Shown one piece after another: positions 15,634 to 24,947 of a stretch of 51,344 nucleotides of DNA. Position 1 is the first letter of the stretch, and each line of letters begins with the position of its first letter. Position numbers and translations under genes: made by a program. Source of the stretch: DATAEU01 sp046724395. GTDB taxonomy: Bacteria > Actinomycetota > UBA4738 > HRBIN12. The stretch is from NCBI GenBank assembly GCA_046724395.1, contig JBKOWM010000080.1, positions 1 through 51,344 on the forward strand, written 5' to 3'. Under the pieces are notes generated by a model that had not been told where the DNA came from, did no database searches, and was given only the letters and a program-made list of their open reading frames with translations.

Positions 15634-16689
15634 TCACGCCGGCATGCCCTGCACCGGTACGAGGATGTCGGCCGTCACGGTCGACGCGCCGACACCGAGG
15701 TAGTCGGCGGCGGCCATCGACAGGTCGACGACGCGTCCATCCACGAACGGCCCGCGGTCGTTCACGAGCACGATCGCGCACTTGCCGTCGTGATGGACCC
15801 TCAGGAACGTCCCGAACGGCAGCCACGTGTTCGCAGCCGTGAACAGCCTCGGGTCGAAGATCGCGCCGCTCGCCGTCGTCTGTCCGGCGAACTCCCAGCC
15901 GTACCAGCTGGCGCCGCCGGCGAATCCTCGACCCGTGTCCGTCAGGCCCTGCGGCGTTTCGCACGTGCGCCCATCGCTCGGGCCGAGCAGCGCAAGCAGC
16001 GCCGACTGATCGACACCGGTCGTGCCGACGTCCAGCAGCCCGAGGCCGCTCTCGCGCGCCGAAGCCTCGTCGATCGCCTCCTGCTGGCTCTCGAGGCGCC
16101 GAACGGCGACCCCCGACCGATCCGCGAGACGCCTGGCCTGGTTCAGCGTTGTGCGCATGTCGGCGAGCAACCCACTGAGGTTGCTGCGCTGCGTCGAAAG
16201 CGTCGCCTCGGCGAGTTCGGCCGCGTCCTGTTTTACGCGCTGCGCCGCCTCGGCACGCTCGAGGCGGTCGAGGACCGCCGCATCGAATGCGAGCGTCCGC
16301 GAGGCGTACTCATGCGCGACGGACAGGTCGGCGAATGTCTCGGCCGACAGGTACGCCTGCAGCACCGAGCCGGGCCCGAGCTCGTACGCCGCGCGAACGC
16401 GGTCGTTACGACGGCCCCGGGCTTCCGCCACGGCGGCGACCGCATACTGAACGTCGCGCGCGCGGTCGACGAGCCTCATGGCGGCATGCCCTGCCCTGCG
16501 CTCGATTTTGGCGTACCGCGCGAGCAGAACGTCGAGTTGGTCCTCGAGCGTCCGGACGCGCTCCACCGTCTCCCGATGCTGTTGTCGGGCGCGCTGCAGT
16601 TCATCCTGGGTGTCGGCGTGTGCCGTCGCGCCGGCTAGGGTGCCGGCCGCGACGATCACCAGGACCGGGACCGTTGCCTTGCTTCGCAT
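15634..16689 (-). CDS. secreted coiled-coil protein with C-terminal RlpA-like double-psi beta-barrel
   Basis: 351 residues. A signal peptide (MRSKATVPVLVIVAAGTLAGATAHA) is followed by a long helical coiled-coil of roughly 190 residues, then the RlpA/3D-type barrel. The barrel has GGASWYGWEFAGQTTASG, LPFGTFLRV and VNDRGPFVDGRVVDLS, including the Asp of the NDRGP motif. RlpA-like domains bind or cut peptidoglycan glycan strands, and a coiled-coil before such a domain is common in actinobacterial wall hydrolases. It should act outside the membrane. The ATG at 16689 gives the complete signal peptide. The tandem pfk genes are divergent. Confidence 0.85.
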   Translation of the reverse strand: MRSKATVPVLVIVAAGTLAGATAHADTQDELQRARQQHRETVERVRTLEDQLDVLLARYAKIERRAGHAAMRLVDRARDVQYAVAAVAEARGRRNDRVRAAYELGPGSVLQAYLSAETFADLSVAHEYASRTLAFDAAVLDRLERAEAAQRVKQDAAELAEATLSTQRSNLSGLLADMRTTLNQARRLADRSGVAVRRLESQQEAIDEASARESGLGLLDVGTTGVDQSALLALLGPSDGRTCETPQGLTDTGRGFAGGASWYGWEFAGQTTASGAIFDPRLFTAANTWLPFGTFLRVHHDGKCAIVLVNDRGPFVDGRVVDLSMAAADYLGVGASTVTADILVPVQGMPA

Positions 16690-16733
16690 GTGGGATCTCG
16701 ACGAATGCGCACGGATGGCTCGAGGCTCCCCCG

Positions 16734-16739
16734 TAGAAT
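16734..16739 (+). promoter_or_regulatory. -10 box upstream of the pfk pair
   Basis: TAGAAT would start a transcript near 16746, before both possible starts of the first phosphofructokinase. I see no good -35 box. Confidence 0.4.
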
Positions 16740-16764
16740 CCCTGCGACGAGCCGGCGTGGCAAC

Positions 16765-17832
<1,068 letters not shown>

Positions 17833-17840
17833 GAGGGCGG

Positions 17841-18992
17841 ATGCGGGTAGGGATCCTCACAGGCGGCGGTGACGTCCCCGGGCTGAACGCGAGCATCAAA
17901 GCGGCGACGCTCAGGGCGGTGCAAGAAGGACACGACGTCGTCGGGATCCGCCGCGGATGGGCCGGTTTGCTCGAGACGGACCCCGACGACGCCGAGACGG
18001 TCCGGCGCAACATCGTCCCGCTCGACCCGTCCGTCGTGCGGACGATCGACCGAAGCGGGGGCACGTTCCTGCACACCTCGCGGACGAACCCCGCCAAGGT
18101 GAAGCCGGAGGACGAACCCGAGTTTCTGCAACAGGGAGCGGTCGCGGGCGATGCCGTCCGAGATCACACAACGCACACCATGGCGGTGCTCGAACGTCTG
18201 GGAATCGACGCCATGATCCCGATCGGCGGCGACGACACGCTGTCGTTCGCGCTGCGACTGCACGACCAGGGCTATCCCGTCATCGCGATCCCAAAGACCA
18301 TGGACAACGACGTCCACGGAACCGACTACTGCATCGGCTTCTCCACCGCGATCACGCGAACCGTGAACTTCATCCACCAGCTCCGCACGAGCGCCGGTTC
18401 GCACGAGCGACTGGCTGTCGTCGAGGTCTTCGGGAGGTACAGCGGCGAGACGTCGCTCATCTCGGCGTACCTCGCCGGCGTCGAACGCGCCGTCATCTCG
18501 GAGGTGCCGTTCGACATCGAGCGGCTGGCCGGGTTCCTGATGAGCGACCGGGACTCCAACCCGAGCCGCTACGCGATGATGACCATCTCGGAGGGCGCGA
18601 CGATGGTCGGCGGCGAGATGGTCCAGGCCGGAACGCAGGACGCGTACGGCCACAGGAAGCTCGGCGGGATCGGTCAGGTGACCGGCGAGCTGCTCAAGGA
18701 GATCACCGGCGAGGGCATCATCTATCAACAGCTCGGATACCTAATGCGATCCGGCTCGCCGGACTCGTTGGATCTCATGGTCGCGATCAACTATGCGGTG
18801 ATGGCCGCCGATCTGATGATCGAGAGGCAATTCGGCCGCCTCGTGGCGCTTCGCAACGGCAACTACGTGAACGTTCCGCTCCCGGTGCTCCGGCAGGGCG
18901 TAAAGCGCGTGGACGTGGGCGCTCTGTACGACGAGCACAACTATCGCCCGAAGATCCGTCACGTCGACGGCAAGCCGATGTTCCTGTACTAG
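17841..18992 (+). CDS. phosphofructokinase, predicted PPi-dependent (GGDDT type)
   Basis: 383 residues. It is a paralogue of the preceding gene: MRVGILTGGGDVPGLNASIK, GGDDTLSFA, IPKTMDNDVHGTDYCIGF and LGYLMRSGSPDSLD. The Asp at residue 132 (GGDDT) takes the place of Gly104 of E. coli PFK and blocks the ATP alpha-phosphate, the mark of pyrophosphate-dependent enzymes, together with the Lys of PKTMDND. Such enzymes work in both directions, in glycolysis and gluconeogenesis. An AGGAGG-like site (GGAGGG) before the ATG and the eight-base spacing indicate co-translation with the ATP-type gene. Donor use is inferred from these residues only. Confidence 0.9.
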   Translation: MRVGILTGGGDVPGLNASIKAATLRAVQEGHDVVGIRRGWAGLLETDPDDAETVRRNIVPLDPSVVRTIDRSGGTFLHTSRTNPAKVKPEDEPEFLQQGAVAGDAVRDHTTHTMAVLERLGIDAMIPIGGDDTLSFALRLHDQGYPVIAIPKTMDNDVHGTDYCIGFSTAITRTVNFIHQLRTSAGSHERLAVVEVFGRYSGETSLISAYLAGVERAVISEVPFDIERLAGFLMSDRDSNPSRYAMMTISEGATMVGGEMVQAGTQDAYGHRKLGGIGQVTGELLKEITGEGIIYQQLGYLMRSGSPDSLDLMVAINYAVMAADLMIERQFGRLVALRNGNYVNVPLPVLRQGVKRVDVGALYDEHNYRPKIRHVDGKPMFLY

Positions 18993-19019
18993 ACGCGACT
19001 CGGCGCGGCGGGTCCTCCC

Positions 19020-19025
19020 TATACT
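19020..19025 (+). promoter_or_regulatory. -10 box of a near-leaderless threonine aldolase transcript
   Basis: TATACT lies nine bases before the GTG at 19035. A transcript would begin one to three bases before the start codon. No ribosome site lies between. Confidence 0.5.
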
Positions 19026-19034
19026 GGCCCGACC

Positions 19035-20081
19035 GTGAGTCGGTTTCGCGTCGACCTCCGCTCGGACACCGTGACCGTGCCGTCGCCCGCGATGCGACGT
19101 GCGATGGCGCAGGCCGACGTCGGCGACGACTGGTACGGGGACGACCCGACCGTCAATCGATTGCAGGAGCGCGCCGCCGAGATCACCGGTAAGGAAGCTG
19201 CACTGTACGTTCCGACCGGGACCATGGCGAACCAGATCGGGTTGCGGCTGCATTTTCGCGGCACCGGCCACCTCGTCGTTTCCGAGGCGACCGCGCACGT
19301 CGCGACGACGGAGGTCATGACGTCCGCCGTCCTGTCCGGGATGGCCTATCGTGGCATGCGCGGCGACACGCGCGGTCAGGTGACGGCGGAGCAGGTCGCC
19401 GAGGCTCTCGAGCCCGACGAGTTCTACGACGTCGAGATGATCGACCTGCTCGCCGTGGAGAACACACACGGCGCCAGCGGAGGCGCCGTCATGGCGATCG
19501 ACGACCTCCGCGCGTACCGCAAGCTGGCCACCGACCGCGGACTGACGGTGCATCTCGACGGCGCACGCATCTTCAACGCCAGCGTCGCGAGCGGCGTTCC
19601 GGTCTCCGAGTATTGCGCGGAGGTCGACACGCTGATGTTCTGCGTCTCGAAGGGTCTCGGCGCGCCGATCGGCTCGCTGCTGTGCGGTCCCGTCGCGCTG
19701 ATGCGCGAGGCGCGGCGCATCAAGATCCTCGTCGGCGGTGCGTGGCGCCAGGCGGGCGTCTTGGCTGCGGCTGGCCTGATCGCCCTCGAGGAGGGGCCGA
19801 ATCGCCTCCACGAGGACCACGCGCGCGCCCGGCGACTCGCGGAGGGCGTCGCCGAGATCCTTCCCGGCACGGTCGATCCCGGATCCGTCGAGACGAACAT
19901 GGTCCTGGTCGATACGGAACCAGCGGGGATGTCGGCGCTGGAGGCCGTTCGGCGACTGGCCTCGGCCGGGATCGGTGCGACGACGTCTGGCCGCCGGCTG
20001 CGAATGGTGACCCACGTCAACGTCTCCGACGAGGAGGTCGAGACCGCGATCGCAGCCTGGCGTGGCGTCGCGGTTTCGTGA
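19035..20081 (+). CDS. ltaE: low-specificity L-threonine aldolase-like PLP enzyme
   Basis: 348 residues from a GTG. The start VDLRSDTVTVPSPAMRRAM is the family hallmark, followed by GDDWYGDDPTVNRLQ. The region LHLDGAR-like (VHLDGARIFNA) binds PLP, and the Schiff-base Lys is in CVSKGLGAPIGS. These enzymes cleave threonine or allo-threonine to glycine and acetaldehyde, feeding glycine and C1 metabolism. The TATACT box at 19020 suggests its own promoter. The next gene may begin inside its 3' end or just after it. Confidence 0.93.
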   Translation: MSRFRVDLRSDTVTVPSPAMRRAMAQADVGDDWYGDDPTVNRLQERAAEITGKEAALYVPTGTMANQIGLRLHFRGTGHLVVSEATAHVATTEVMTSAVLSGMAYRGMRGDTRGQVTAEQVAEALEPDEFYDVEMIDLLAVENTHGASGGAVMAIDDLRAYRKLATDRGLTVHLDGARIFNASVASGVPVSEYCAEVDTLMFCVSKGLGAPIGSLLCGPVALMREARRIKILVGGAWRQAGVLAAAGLIALEEGPNRLHEDHARARRLAEGVAEILPGTVDPGSVETNMVLVDTEPAGMSALEAVRRLASAGIGATTSGRRLRMVTHVNVSDEEVETAIAAWRGVAVS

Positions 20082-20106
20082 ACGGACCGAGGACGAGGAG
20101 AAGACG

Positions 20107-20730
20107 ATGAAGCTGTTCGGACAGCGCTACCCGGAGGAGATCGCCAAGCGCGTCCCGCCGGGCCAGCGACTGGTCAAGACTTGGCCGGTCCTGCATTACG
20201 GGCCGATCCCTTCGTTCGACGCATCCCAGTGGGATTTCGAGGTATCGGGGCTCGTGGAGAATCCGTTTCGTGTCTCCTACGAGGACCTGAAGGCCCTCGG
20301 CCCGGTCGACGTGACGGCCGACATGCATTGCGTCACGGGGTGGTCCACGCTGGACAATACGTGGACCGGGATCCCGCTGCGAACGATCCTCGACCGCGCG
20401 AAGCCGGCGCCCGAGGCCAAGTACGTCATCACGCGCTGCGACTACGGCTATACGTCCGACCTATCGCTGCAGGCAATGCAGGACGACGACGTATTGCTTG
20501 CGTGGGCGCACCACGGTGACGACCTCGCGCCCGAGCACGGCTATCCGCTCCGGCTGGTCGTGCCGAAGCGGTATGCATGGAAGAGCGCCAAGTGGCTCCG
20601 CGGCCTGGAGTTCGCCGCGCACAACAAGCGTGGGTTCTGGGAGGTCCGTGGATACCACATCCACGCGGATCCCTGGAGGGACGAGCGGTACTCCTATCAG
20701 GAGGGCCCCGGCGCCGAGGTGGAGCCGTAG
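20107..20730 (+). CDS. sulfite oxidase-family molybdopterin protein (MsrP/YedY-like fold)
   Basis: 207 residues from ATG 20107, which has a good ribosome site (GAGGAG). The frame is open upstream, but those residues overlap ltaE and do not look conserved. The Mo-binding Cys is in DMHCVTGWS. VSGLVENPF, WTGIPLRTIL, LAPEHGYPLRLVVP and KWLRGLEF are standard for this fold. There is no twin-arginine or other signal, so it is probably cytosolic, unlike MsrP. It uses plain Mo-molybdopterin, not the MGD form. The substrate is unknown; small soluble members are widespread in actinobacteria. Confidence 0.9.
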   Translation: MKLFGQRYPEEIAKRVPPGQRLVKTWPVLHYGPIPSFDASQWDFEVSGLVENPFRVSYEDLKALGPVDVTADMHCVTGWSTLDNTWTGIPLRTILDRAKPAPEAKYVITRCDYGYTSDLSLQAMQDDDVLLAWAHHGDDLAPEHGYPLRLVVPKRYAWKSAKWLRGLEFAAHNKRGFWEVRGYHIHADPWRDERYSYQEGPGAEVEP

Positions 20731-20783
20731 TTGCTTGAGACCGCTCCCGCCGCGTGCGAGCATCGCGGCGGCTCCGAGACGGA

Positions 20784-20827
20784 GGTCCGGGGGTCGAAGG
20801 AGCGAGCGGGAACGCGCGAGCGGCAGC
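20784..20827 (+). repeat. diverged copy of the fdhB palindromic element
   Basis: The stretch matches 9101-9146 at most positions (shared GGTCCGGGGG, GCGAGCG and AACGCGCGAGCGG, then CAGCC for TAGCC) with a two-base gap. Here it is intergenic, right before the ribosome site of the next gene. Confidence 0.7.
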
Positions 20828-20845
20828 CTACGGGAGGCACGCACG

Positions 20846-21273
20846 GTGATCGCCCAGTATTCGGACACCTCGAGCGGCGGCTGGGCGATCTTCTCGCTCG
20901 TGTCGCTCGCGGTCTACGTCTTCTACATCGTCGCCGTCTGGCGCGCCTTCGAGAAGGCCGGCAAGCCGGGATGGGCCGCGATCGTTCCGATCTACAACTT
21001 CTACATCATGTGCAAGATCGCGGGGCGACCGGGATGGTGGTGGGTTCTTCTGCGATCCCGCTCGTCAACATCGTGATCTGGTTCGTCGTCGCGATCGATG
21101 TGGCGAACGCGTTCGGCAAGAGCACTGGCTTCGGCATCGGTCTCGCGCTGCTCCCGATCATCTTCTGGGCGATCCTGGGCTTCGGCGACGCGAGCTATCT
21201 CGGCCCGAGGACGACATACGCCGGGACGTCGATGACGCCTCCGCCCCCTCCGCCGCCGACTCCGTCAAGCTGA
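20846..21273 (+). pseudogene. DUF5684-like membrane protein, broken by a one-base frameshift
   Basis: The frame from GTG 20846 (ribosome site GGGAGG) reads AIFSLVSLAVYVFYIVAVWRAFEKAGKPGWAAIVPIYN-type membrane sequence up to GRPGWWWVLL, then leaves the family. The continuation IPLVNIVIWFVVAIDVANAFGKS ... GFGDASYLGP lies in the next frame back. Adding one base after 21051 restores an unbroken protein of about 142 residues with several membrane segments and a Pro-rich tail. It may be a true mutation or a sequencing error at a GGTGGTGGG/TTCTTCT stretch. Function of the family is unknown. Confidence 0.75.
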
Positions 21274-21295
21274 AAGGTGCCGCCGTCGCGAGCGG

Positions 21296-22120
21296 TCACG
21301 GCGCGAGCGAGCGGAGCCGTTCGATGTCGCGACGGTGCGCCTCGCCGCCCCGCGGCGTCTCCACGATCACGCTGATATCCGACACCTCTGGCTGACGAAG
21401 CATCGCGCGGAACCCCTCGAGCCCGATCTCGCCGTCACCGATGTTGGCGTGACGATCGCGCCTCGAGCCGCGAGGAAACTCGGCGTCGTTGGCATGCAGC
21501 AGCGTCAACCGGTCGGCGAGGCCGGACGAGCGGAGTTCCGCAAAGCACGCATCGACACCGTCGGGCTCATCCAGCGCGTACCCGGTCACGAACAGATGGC
21601 ACGTGTCGCCGCAGAGCCGCAGGCGGGCGTCCCCGACCAGCTCGAACAGCCGGGCGGCCTGCGGCCAGGTCGAGGCGACGGCGCCGGCCGTCGAGGGCAT
21701 GAGCTCGACGATGAGGTTGGTGCCCTCGGTCTCCTCGAGGATTAGACGGAGCGCGCCCGCCGCTCGCTCGACGGCGTCGCGCAGCTCGCCCGGACCGCCC
21801 GACCCCGCGTGGACGACGAATCCGTCCGCGCCCGCGATCCCGCACGCGATGACGGACTTGCGACACAGGTCGAGCGACTTCGCCACGAACTCGGGGTTGG
21901 GCGAGGCGATGTTGACGAGGTACGGTGCGTGCACGAAGAGGGGCCCGACGCCGCCCTCGCGCCATTCCGCTCCGAACCGCTCGGCGGTCTCGGGACGCGG
22001 GCCGGACCATGCTCGCGGGTTCGAGATGAACAGCTGAGCCGCATCCGCCCCCACGGCGCGCGCGTTCTCGACCGCCGTTCGAAGGCCTCCGGGCGTTCGG
22101 ATATGGGCGCCGAGCCTCAC
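21296..22120 (-). CDS. nfo: endonuclease IV-type AP endonuclease (TIM barrel)
   Basis: 274 residues from a GTG that overlaps the stop of the upstream kinase gene by four bases. Endonuclease IV cuts the DNA backbone 5' of abasic sites, using three Zn ions. Ligand regions are visible in order: RLGAHIRTPGGL, FVHAPYLVNIASPN, VVHAGS, LIVELMP with the Glu, LCGDTCHLFVTGY, LLHANDAEFPRGSRRDRH with GDGEIG, and the last Glu in VIVETP. It is slightly shorter than E. coli Nfo. The overlap with the kinase gene implies co-transcription. I see no functional link between the two. Confidence 0.92.
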   Translation of the reverse strand: MRLGAHIRTPGGLRTAVENARAVGADAAQLFISNPRAWSGPRPETAERFGAEWREGGVGPLFVHAPYLVNIASPNPEFVAKSLDLCRKSVIACGIAGADGFVVHAGSGGPGELRDAVERAAGALRLILEETEGTNLIVELMPSTAGAVASTWPQAARLFELVGDARLRLCGDTCHLFVTGYALDEPDGVDACFAELRSSGLADRLTLLHANDAEFPRGSRRDRHANIGDGEIGLEGFRAMLRQPEVSDISVIVETPRGGEAHRRDIERLRSLAP

Positions 22121-24027
22121 GCCACGTAGATCGTGACCGTCTGGCCGAACCGGACGGTCGTTCCCGCCGTCGGCAGACTGCTCACCACGGTGTCGCCGTT
22201 TCCGCCGGGGATGGGCACCACGCCCAGCGAGAGGCCGACGCTGTCCAGGCGGGTCGCCGCCGCACTCTTCGACAGGCCGACGACGTCGGGCATCGGGAAC
22301 GTCTCGGGCCCGAGTGAGACGACGATGGTGACGCCCCGACCCGGTTGGAGCTTGGTGCGCGCCCTCGGCGTCTGCGCCATCACGTCGTCGCGCGGAGCGG
22401 TGTCCGAAAACCGTTGCTCGACGGTGACGACCCAGGGAGACAGCGCCGCCTTCGCGTCGTCCATCGGCTTGCCCACCACCCGAGGAACCGGAATCGGCTC
22501 GGGGCCCTTGCTGACCCAAATGTCGATGGCGGAGCCGAAGGGCGCGCGCGCGCCTCCGGTCTGCGCGACGATGTGGCCGACGTCGTATCGATCGTCGTAC
22601 CGCTCGTGGACGGCACCGAGATCGAGATCCGCCTCGGTGAGCCGCGTGCGTGCCTGATCCACCGTGCTACCCGTCAGGTCCGGAACGGTGACGGGTGGCG
22701 GTCCCAGCGACGGCACGAGCGTGATCCGTGCTTCCTCGTCGACGTCGGTGCCGGCGGTGGGCCGCATCCGAAGCACGTCGCCCTTCGGGACCTGCTTGGA
22801 GTATCCGCCCGCCGTGACTCGCACACCGAGGCCGAGATCGGCCAGGCGTCGCTCGGCGGCGGTCAGATCCACGCCGACGACGGACGGAAGCGTCACGGCG
22901 TGCGGCACCAGATACGTCCATGCTCCCCAGGCCCCGATGACGGCGCCCGACAGCAGCAGGAGCGCGGTCAGGAGCGTCCCGAAGCGAGACTTCGACCGGC
23001 GGGTCGCCGCGCGCCCGATCGTCACGGTGTCGGCCCGGGCGTCGGCCGTCTCCTCCTCCGGAGCGTCCGGCGGCACGCGCACGAGGTCGGCGATCGTTGG
23101 CGCGGACGCCAGTGTCGCCACCTCGGACAAGAGGTCGCGGCGCGCCTCGGCCGCGGATTCAGGCCGGAGCTCCCGGTCCTTCTCGGTCATCGAGGCGACC
23201 CAGCCGTCGAGACCGTTCGGGATGCGCGGGTTGCGAACGGACGCCCTGGGCACGCGGTCGCGCAGATGGCGATACGCGATGGCCATCTGCGTCTCGCCGT
23301 CGAACGGAACGTCTCCCGTCAGCAGCTCGTACGCGACGACCCCAAGCGAGTACAGGTCGGTTCGGGGGTCGGCCGGCTCGCCCTGCAGTTGCTCGGGTGC
23401 GAGGTATTGCACCGTTCCGGTGACGGTCCCCGTCTGCGTCGACCGGGCGTCGGCGTACGCACGCGCGAGCCCGAAGTCCGTCACCTTCGCGAGGCCGTCC
23501 GGGGTCAGCATGATGTTCTCCGGTTTGATGTCACGGTGAACGATCCCTCTTCGATGCGCGTGATCCAGCGCGGCGAGGACCTGGAGGAGCACGTCGGCCG
23601 CCGTCGCGGGCGCGAGGACGGCCTCGGCGTTCAGGAGCTCGCGCAGGCTCTGTCCCCGCACGTACTCCATGACCATGAAGTAGACGGCATCGACGGCGCC
23701 CCAGTCGTGGACGTGGACGACGTTCGGGTGGTTCAGGCCGGCAGCCGAGCGCGCCTCGCGACGGAACCGTTCGACGAACCCTGCGTCCCCCGCGAGCGAT
23801 GGGTGGAGAACCTTGACGGCGACCTCGCGTTCGAGGACGGCGTCGCGGGCGCGAAACACCTCGCCCATCCCGCCGGCCGCGATCCTGCCCAACACTCGGT
23901 AGCGCCCGTCGAGCGTGATGAGCGACGCCGCCTCCGGGACGCGGAGGAGCGGGCGATCGACGCGTGTGCGGCTGGACGTGCTACTACCTCCGTGGCGGGC
24001 TCGAGGGGCCGTGCGCGTCCAATGCAC
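22117..24027 (-). CDS. PASTA-domain Ser/Thr protein kinase (PknB/StkP-like)
   Basis: Up to 636 residues. Kinase domain: GRIAAGGMGEVFRA (Gly loop), VAVKVLHPSL (Lys), GIVHRDIKPENIML (catalytic Asp), VTDFGLARA, then APEQLQG. One membrane segment follows (LLTALLLLSGAVIGAWGAW), then four extracellular PASTA repeats beginning LPSVVGVDL, VPDLTGSTV, VPRVVGKPM and MPDVVGLSK. Such kinases sense muropeptides or lipid II and phosphorylate division and wall proteins. The start is unclear. GTG 24027 is the outermost reasonable choice and has no ribosome site. GGAGG at 23987-23991 stands seven bases before an in-frame ACG (23979), close to where homology starts. Confidence 0.93.
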   Translation of the reverse strand: MHWTRTAPRARHGGSSTSSRTRVDRPLLRVPEAASLITLDGRYRVLGRIAAGGMGEVFRARDAVLEREVAVKVLHPSLAGDAGFVERFRREARSAAGLNHPNVVHVHDWGAVDAVYFMVMEYVRGQSLRELLNAEAVLAPATAADVLLQVLAALDHAHRRGIVHRDIKPENIMLTPDGLAKVTDFGLARAYADARSTQTGTVTGTVQYLAPEQLQGEPADPRTDLYSLGVVAYELLTGDVPFDGETQMAIAYRHLRDRVPRASVRNPRIPNGLDGWVASMTEKDRELRPESAAEARRDLLSEVATLASAPTIADLVRVPPDAPEEETADARADTVTIGRAATRRSKSRFGTLLTALLLLSGAVIGAWGAWTYLVPHAVTLPSVVGVDLTAAERRLADLGLGVRVTAGGYSKQVPKGDVLRMRPTAGTDVDEEARITLVPSLGPPPVTVPDLTGSTVDQARTRLTEADLDLGAVHERYDDRYDVGHIVAQTGGARAPFGSAIDIWVSKGPEPIPVPRVVGKPMDDAKAALSPWVVTVEQRFSDTAPRDDVMAQTPRARTKLQPGRGVTIVVSLGPETFPMPDVVGLSKSAAATRLDSVGLSLGVVPIPGGNGDTVVSSLPTAGTTVRFGQTVTIYVA

Positions 24028-24051
24028 ATCGTAACGCGGACGGGAGGGCAG

Positions 24052-24777
24052 ATGGCCGAAGACCGACCCGGGGTCGGACCCGATGACGAGACGTACCAGC
24101 AGGCGTTCGACCGCATCGAGGCGGCGGTGGACGCGGGAAGGTCGGACCTCGACAGGCTCGGATTCTGGCAGCTCCTGAGACGCATCAAGCCCGACGCGAC
24201 GTTGTCGGACCACTGGGCCGAGCAGGCGGGGAGGATCGATGCCAAGGCCTTCGAGCGTTCGGTGCGTTTGCGCTTCCCCGTTTGGTTCGGGAACGCCGTC
24301 CTGGTCCTCGCGACGGGCGCCGGGGCGTCGGCCGTCGTGGTGGCGCTGCGGACGAGCGACGACGTCGTGGCCGCGATCGCCCTCATCCTCGCGGCGGGGA
24401 TCTGGTCGGTCTCCATCCACGACCTCGCGCACTGGGCGGTCGGGCGCGCCGCGGGGATCCGGTTCACCTGGTATTTCTTCCGGCTCCGCCAGTTTCCACC
24501 TCGCCCAGGGATCAAGACGGACTACGCGACCTACCTCCGCACGGACCCCTCGCGGCGCGCGGTGATGCACGCGGCCGGCGCGGTCGCGACGAAGCTCGCA
24601 CCGTTCGTCGCACTCGCCTTCTATCCGGTGAGCAATGCCCCCACATGGGCAGCCTGGCTCGTGCTCGCAATCGGTGCGTTCGAAATCGCGACCGACATCC
24701 TGTTCTCGCGGAAGACGGGCGACTGGAGCAAGGTTCGTCGCGAGCGAGCCGTCGCGGCCGCGCGTCGGCGCTCGTAG
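24052..24777 (+). CDS. membrane protein with HDLAH motif, possibly M50-like
   Basis: 241 residues from an ATG preceded by GGGAGGG. The N-terminal 80 residues are soluble and charged. Then come two membrane segments around VLVLATGAGASAVVVAL and IALILAAGIWSVSI, the motif HDLAHWAVGRAAGI, and two more hydrophobic stretches near the end. HDLAH stands where site-2 proteases carry HEXXH, with Asp in place of Glu, and I cannot find the second M50 motif (NxxPxxxxDG). So it may be a degenerate or distant relative, or the likeness may be chance. It is divergent from the PASTA kinase gene with a 24-base gap. Confidence 0.65.
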   Translation: MAEDRPGVGPDDETYQQAFDRIEAAVDAGRSDLDRLGFWQLLRRIKPDATLSDHWAEQAGRIDAKAFERSVRLRFPVWFGNAVLVLATGAGASAVVVALRTSDDVVAAIALILAAGIWSVSIHDLAHWAVGRAAGIRFTWYFFRLRQFPPRPGIKTDYATYLRTDPSRRAVMHAAGAVATKLAPFVALAFYPVSNAPTWAAWLVLAIGAFEIATDILFSRKTGDWSKVRRERAVAAARRRS

Positions 24778-24804
24778 ACGCAACGAACACTCGCACCCCG
24801 CCGG

Positions 24805-24945
24805 TAGACTCGTCGTGTGAACCGGGGAGCCCGGGGCAACCGGGCTGAGAGGCCGGCTGCGCCGCTTCGGGAGCGTCAACTTCGGCGGCAGAAGGCGTCG
24901 GCGACCCGTCGAACCTGAACCGGTTAGTACCGGCGGAGGGAGAGG
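24805..24945 (+). promoter_or_regulatory. TPP riboswitch (THI element) with -10 box
   Basis: A TAGACT (24805-24810) precedes the element. The conserved parts follow in order: GGGG-GCCC, GGGCTGAGAGG (24844-24854), a variable hairpin, GACCC (24903-24907), GAACCTGA (24911-24918), CCGG-TTAGTACCGGCG, then AGGGAGAGG next to the thiE start. The final purine-rich part overlaps the ribosome site, so TPP binding probably blocks translation. Confidence 0.95.
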
Positions 24946-24947
24946 CA

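Noticed and set aside
22120..22519. Longer endonuclease IV reading into the kinase gene
   Set aside because: The upstream frame is antisense-free but codes no family sequence; the GTG at 22120 overlaps the kinase stop in the usual four-base manner and begins at the TIM-barrel first strand.
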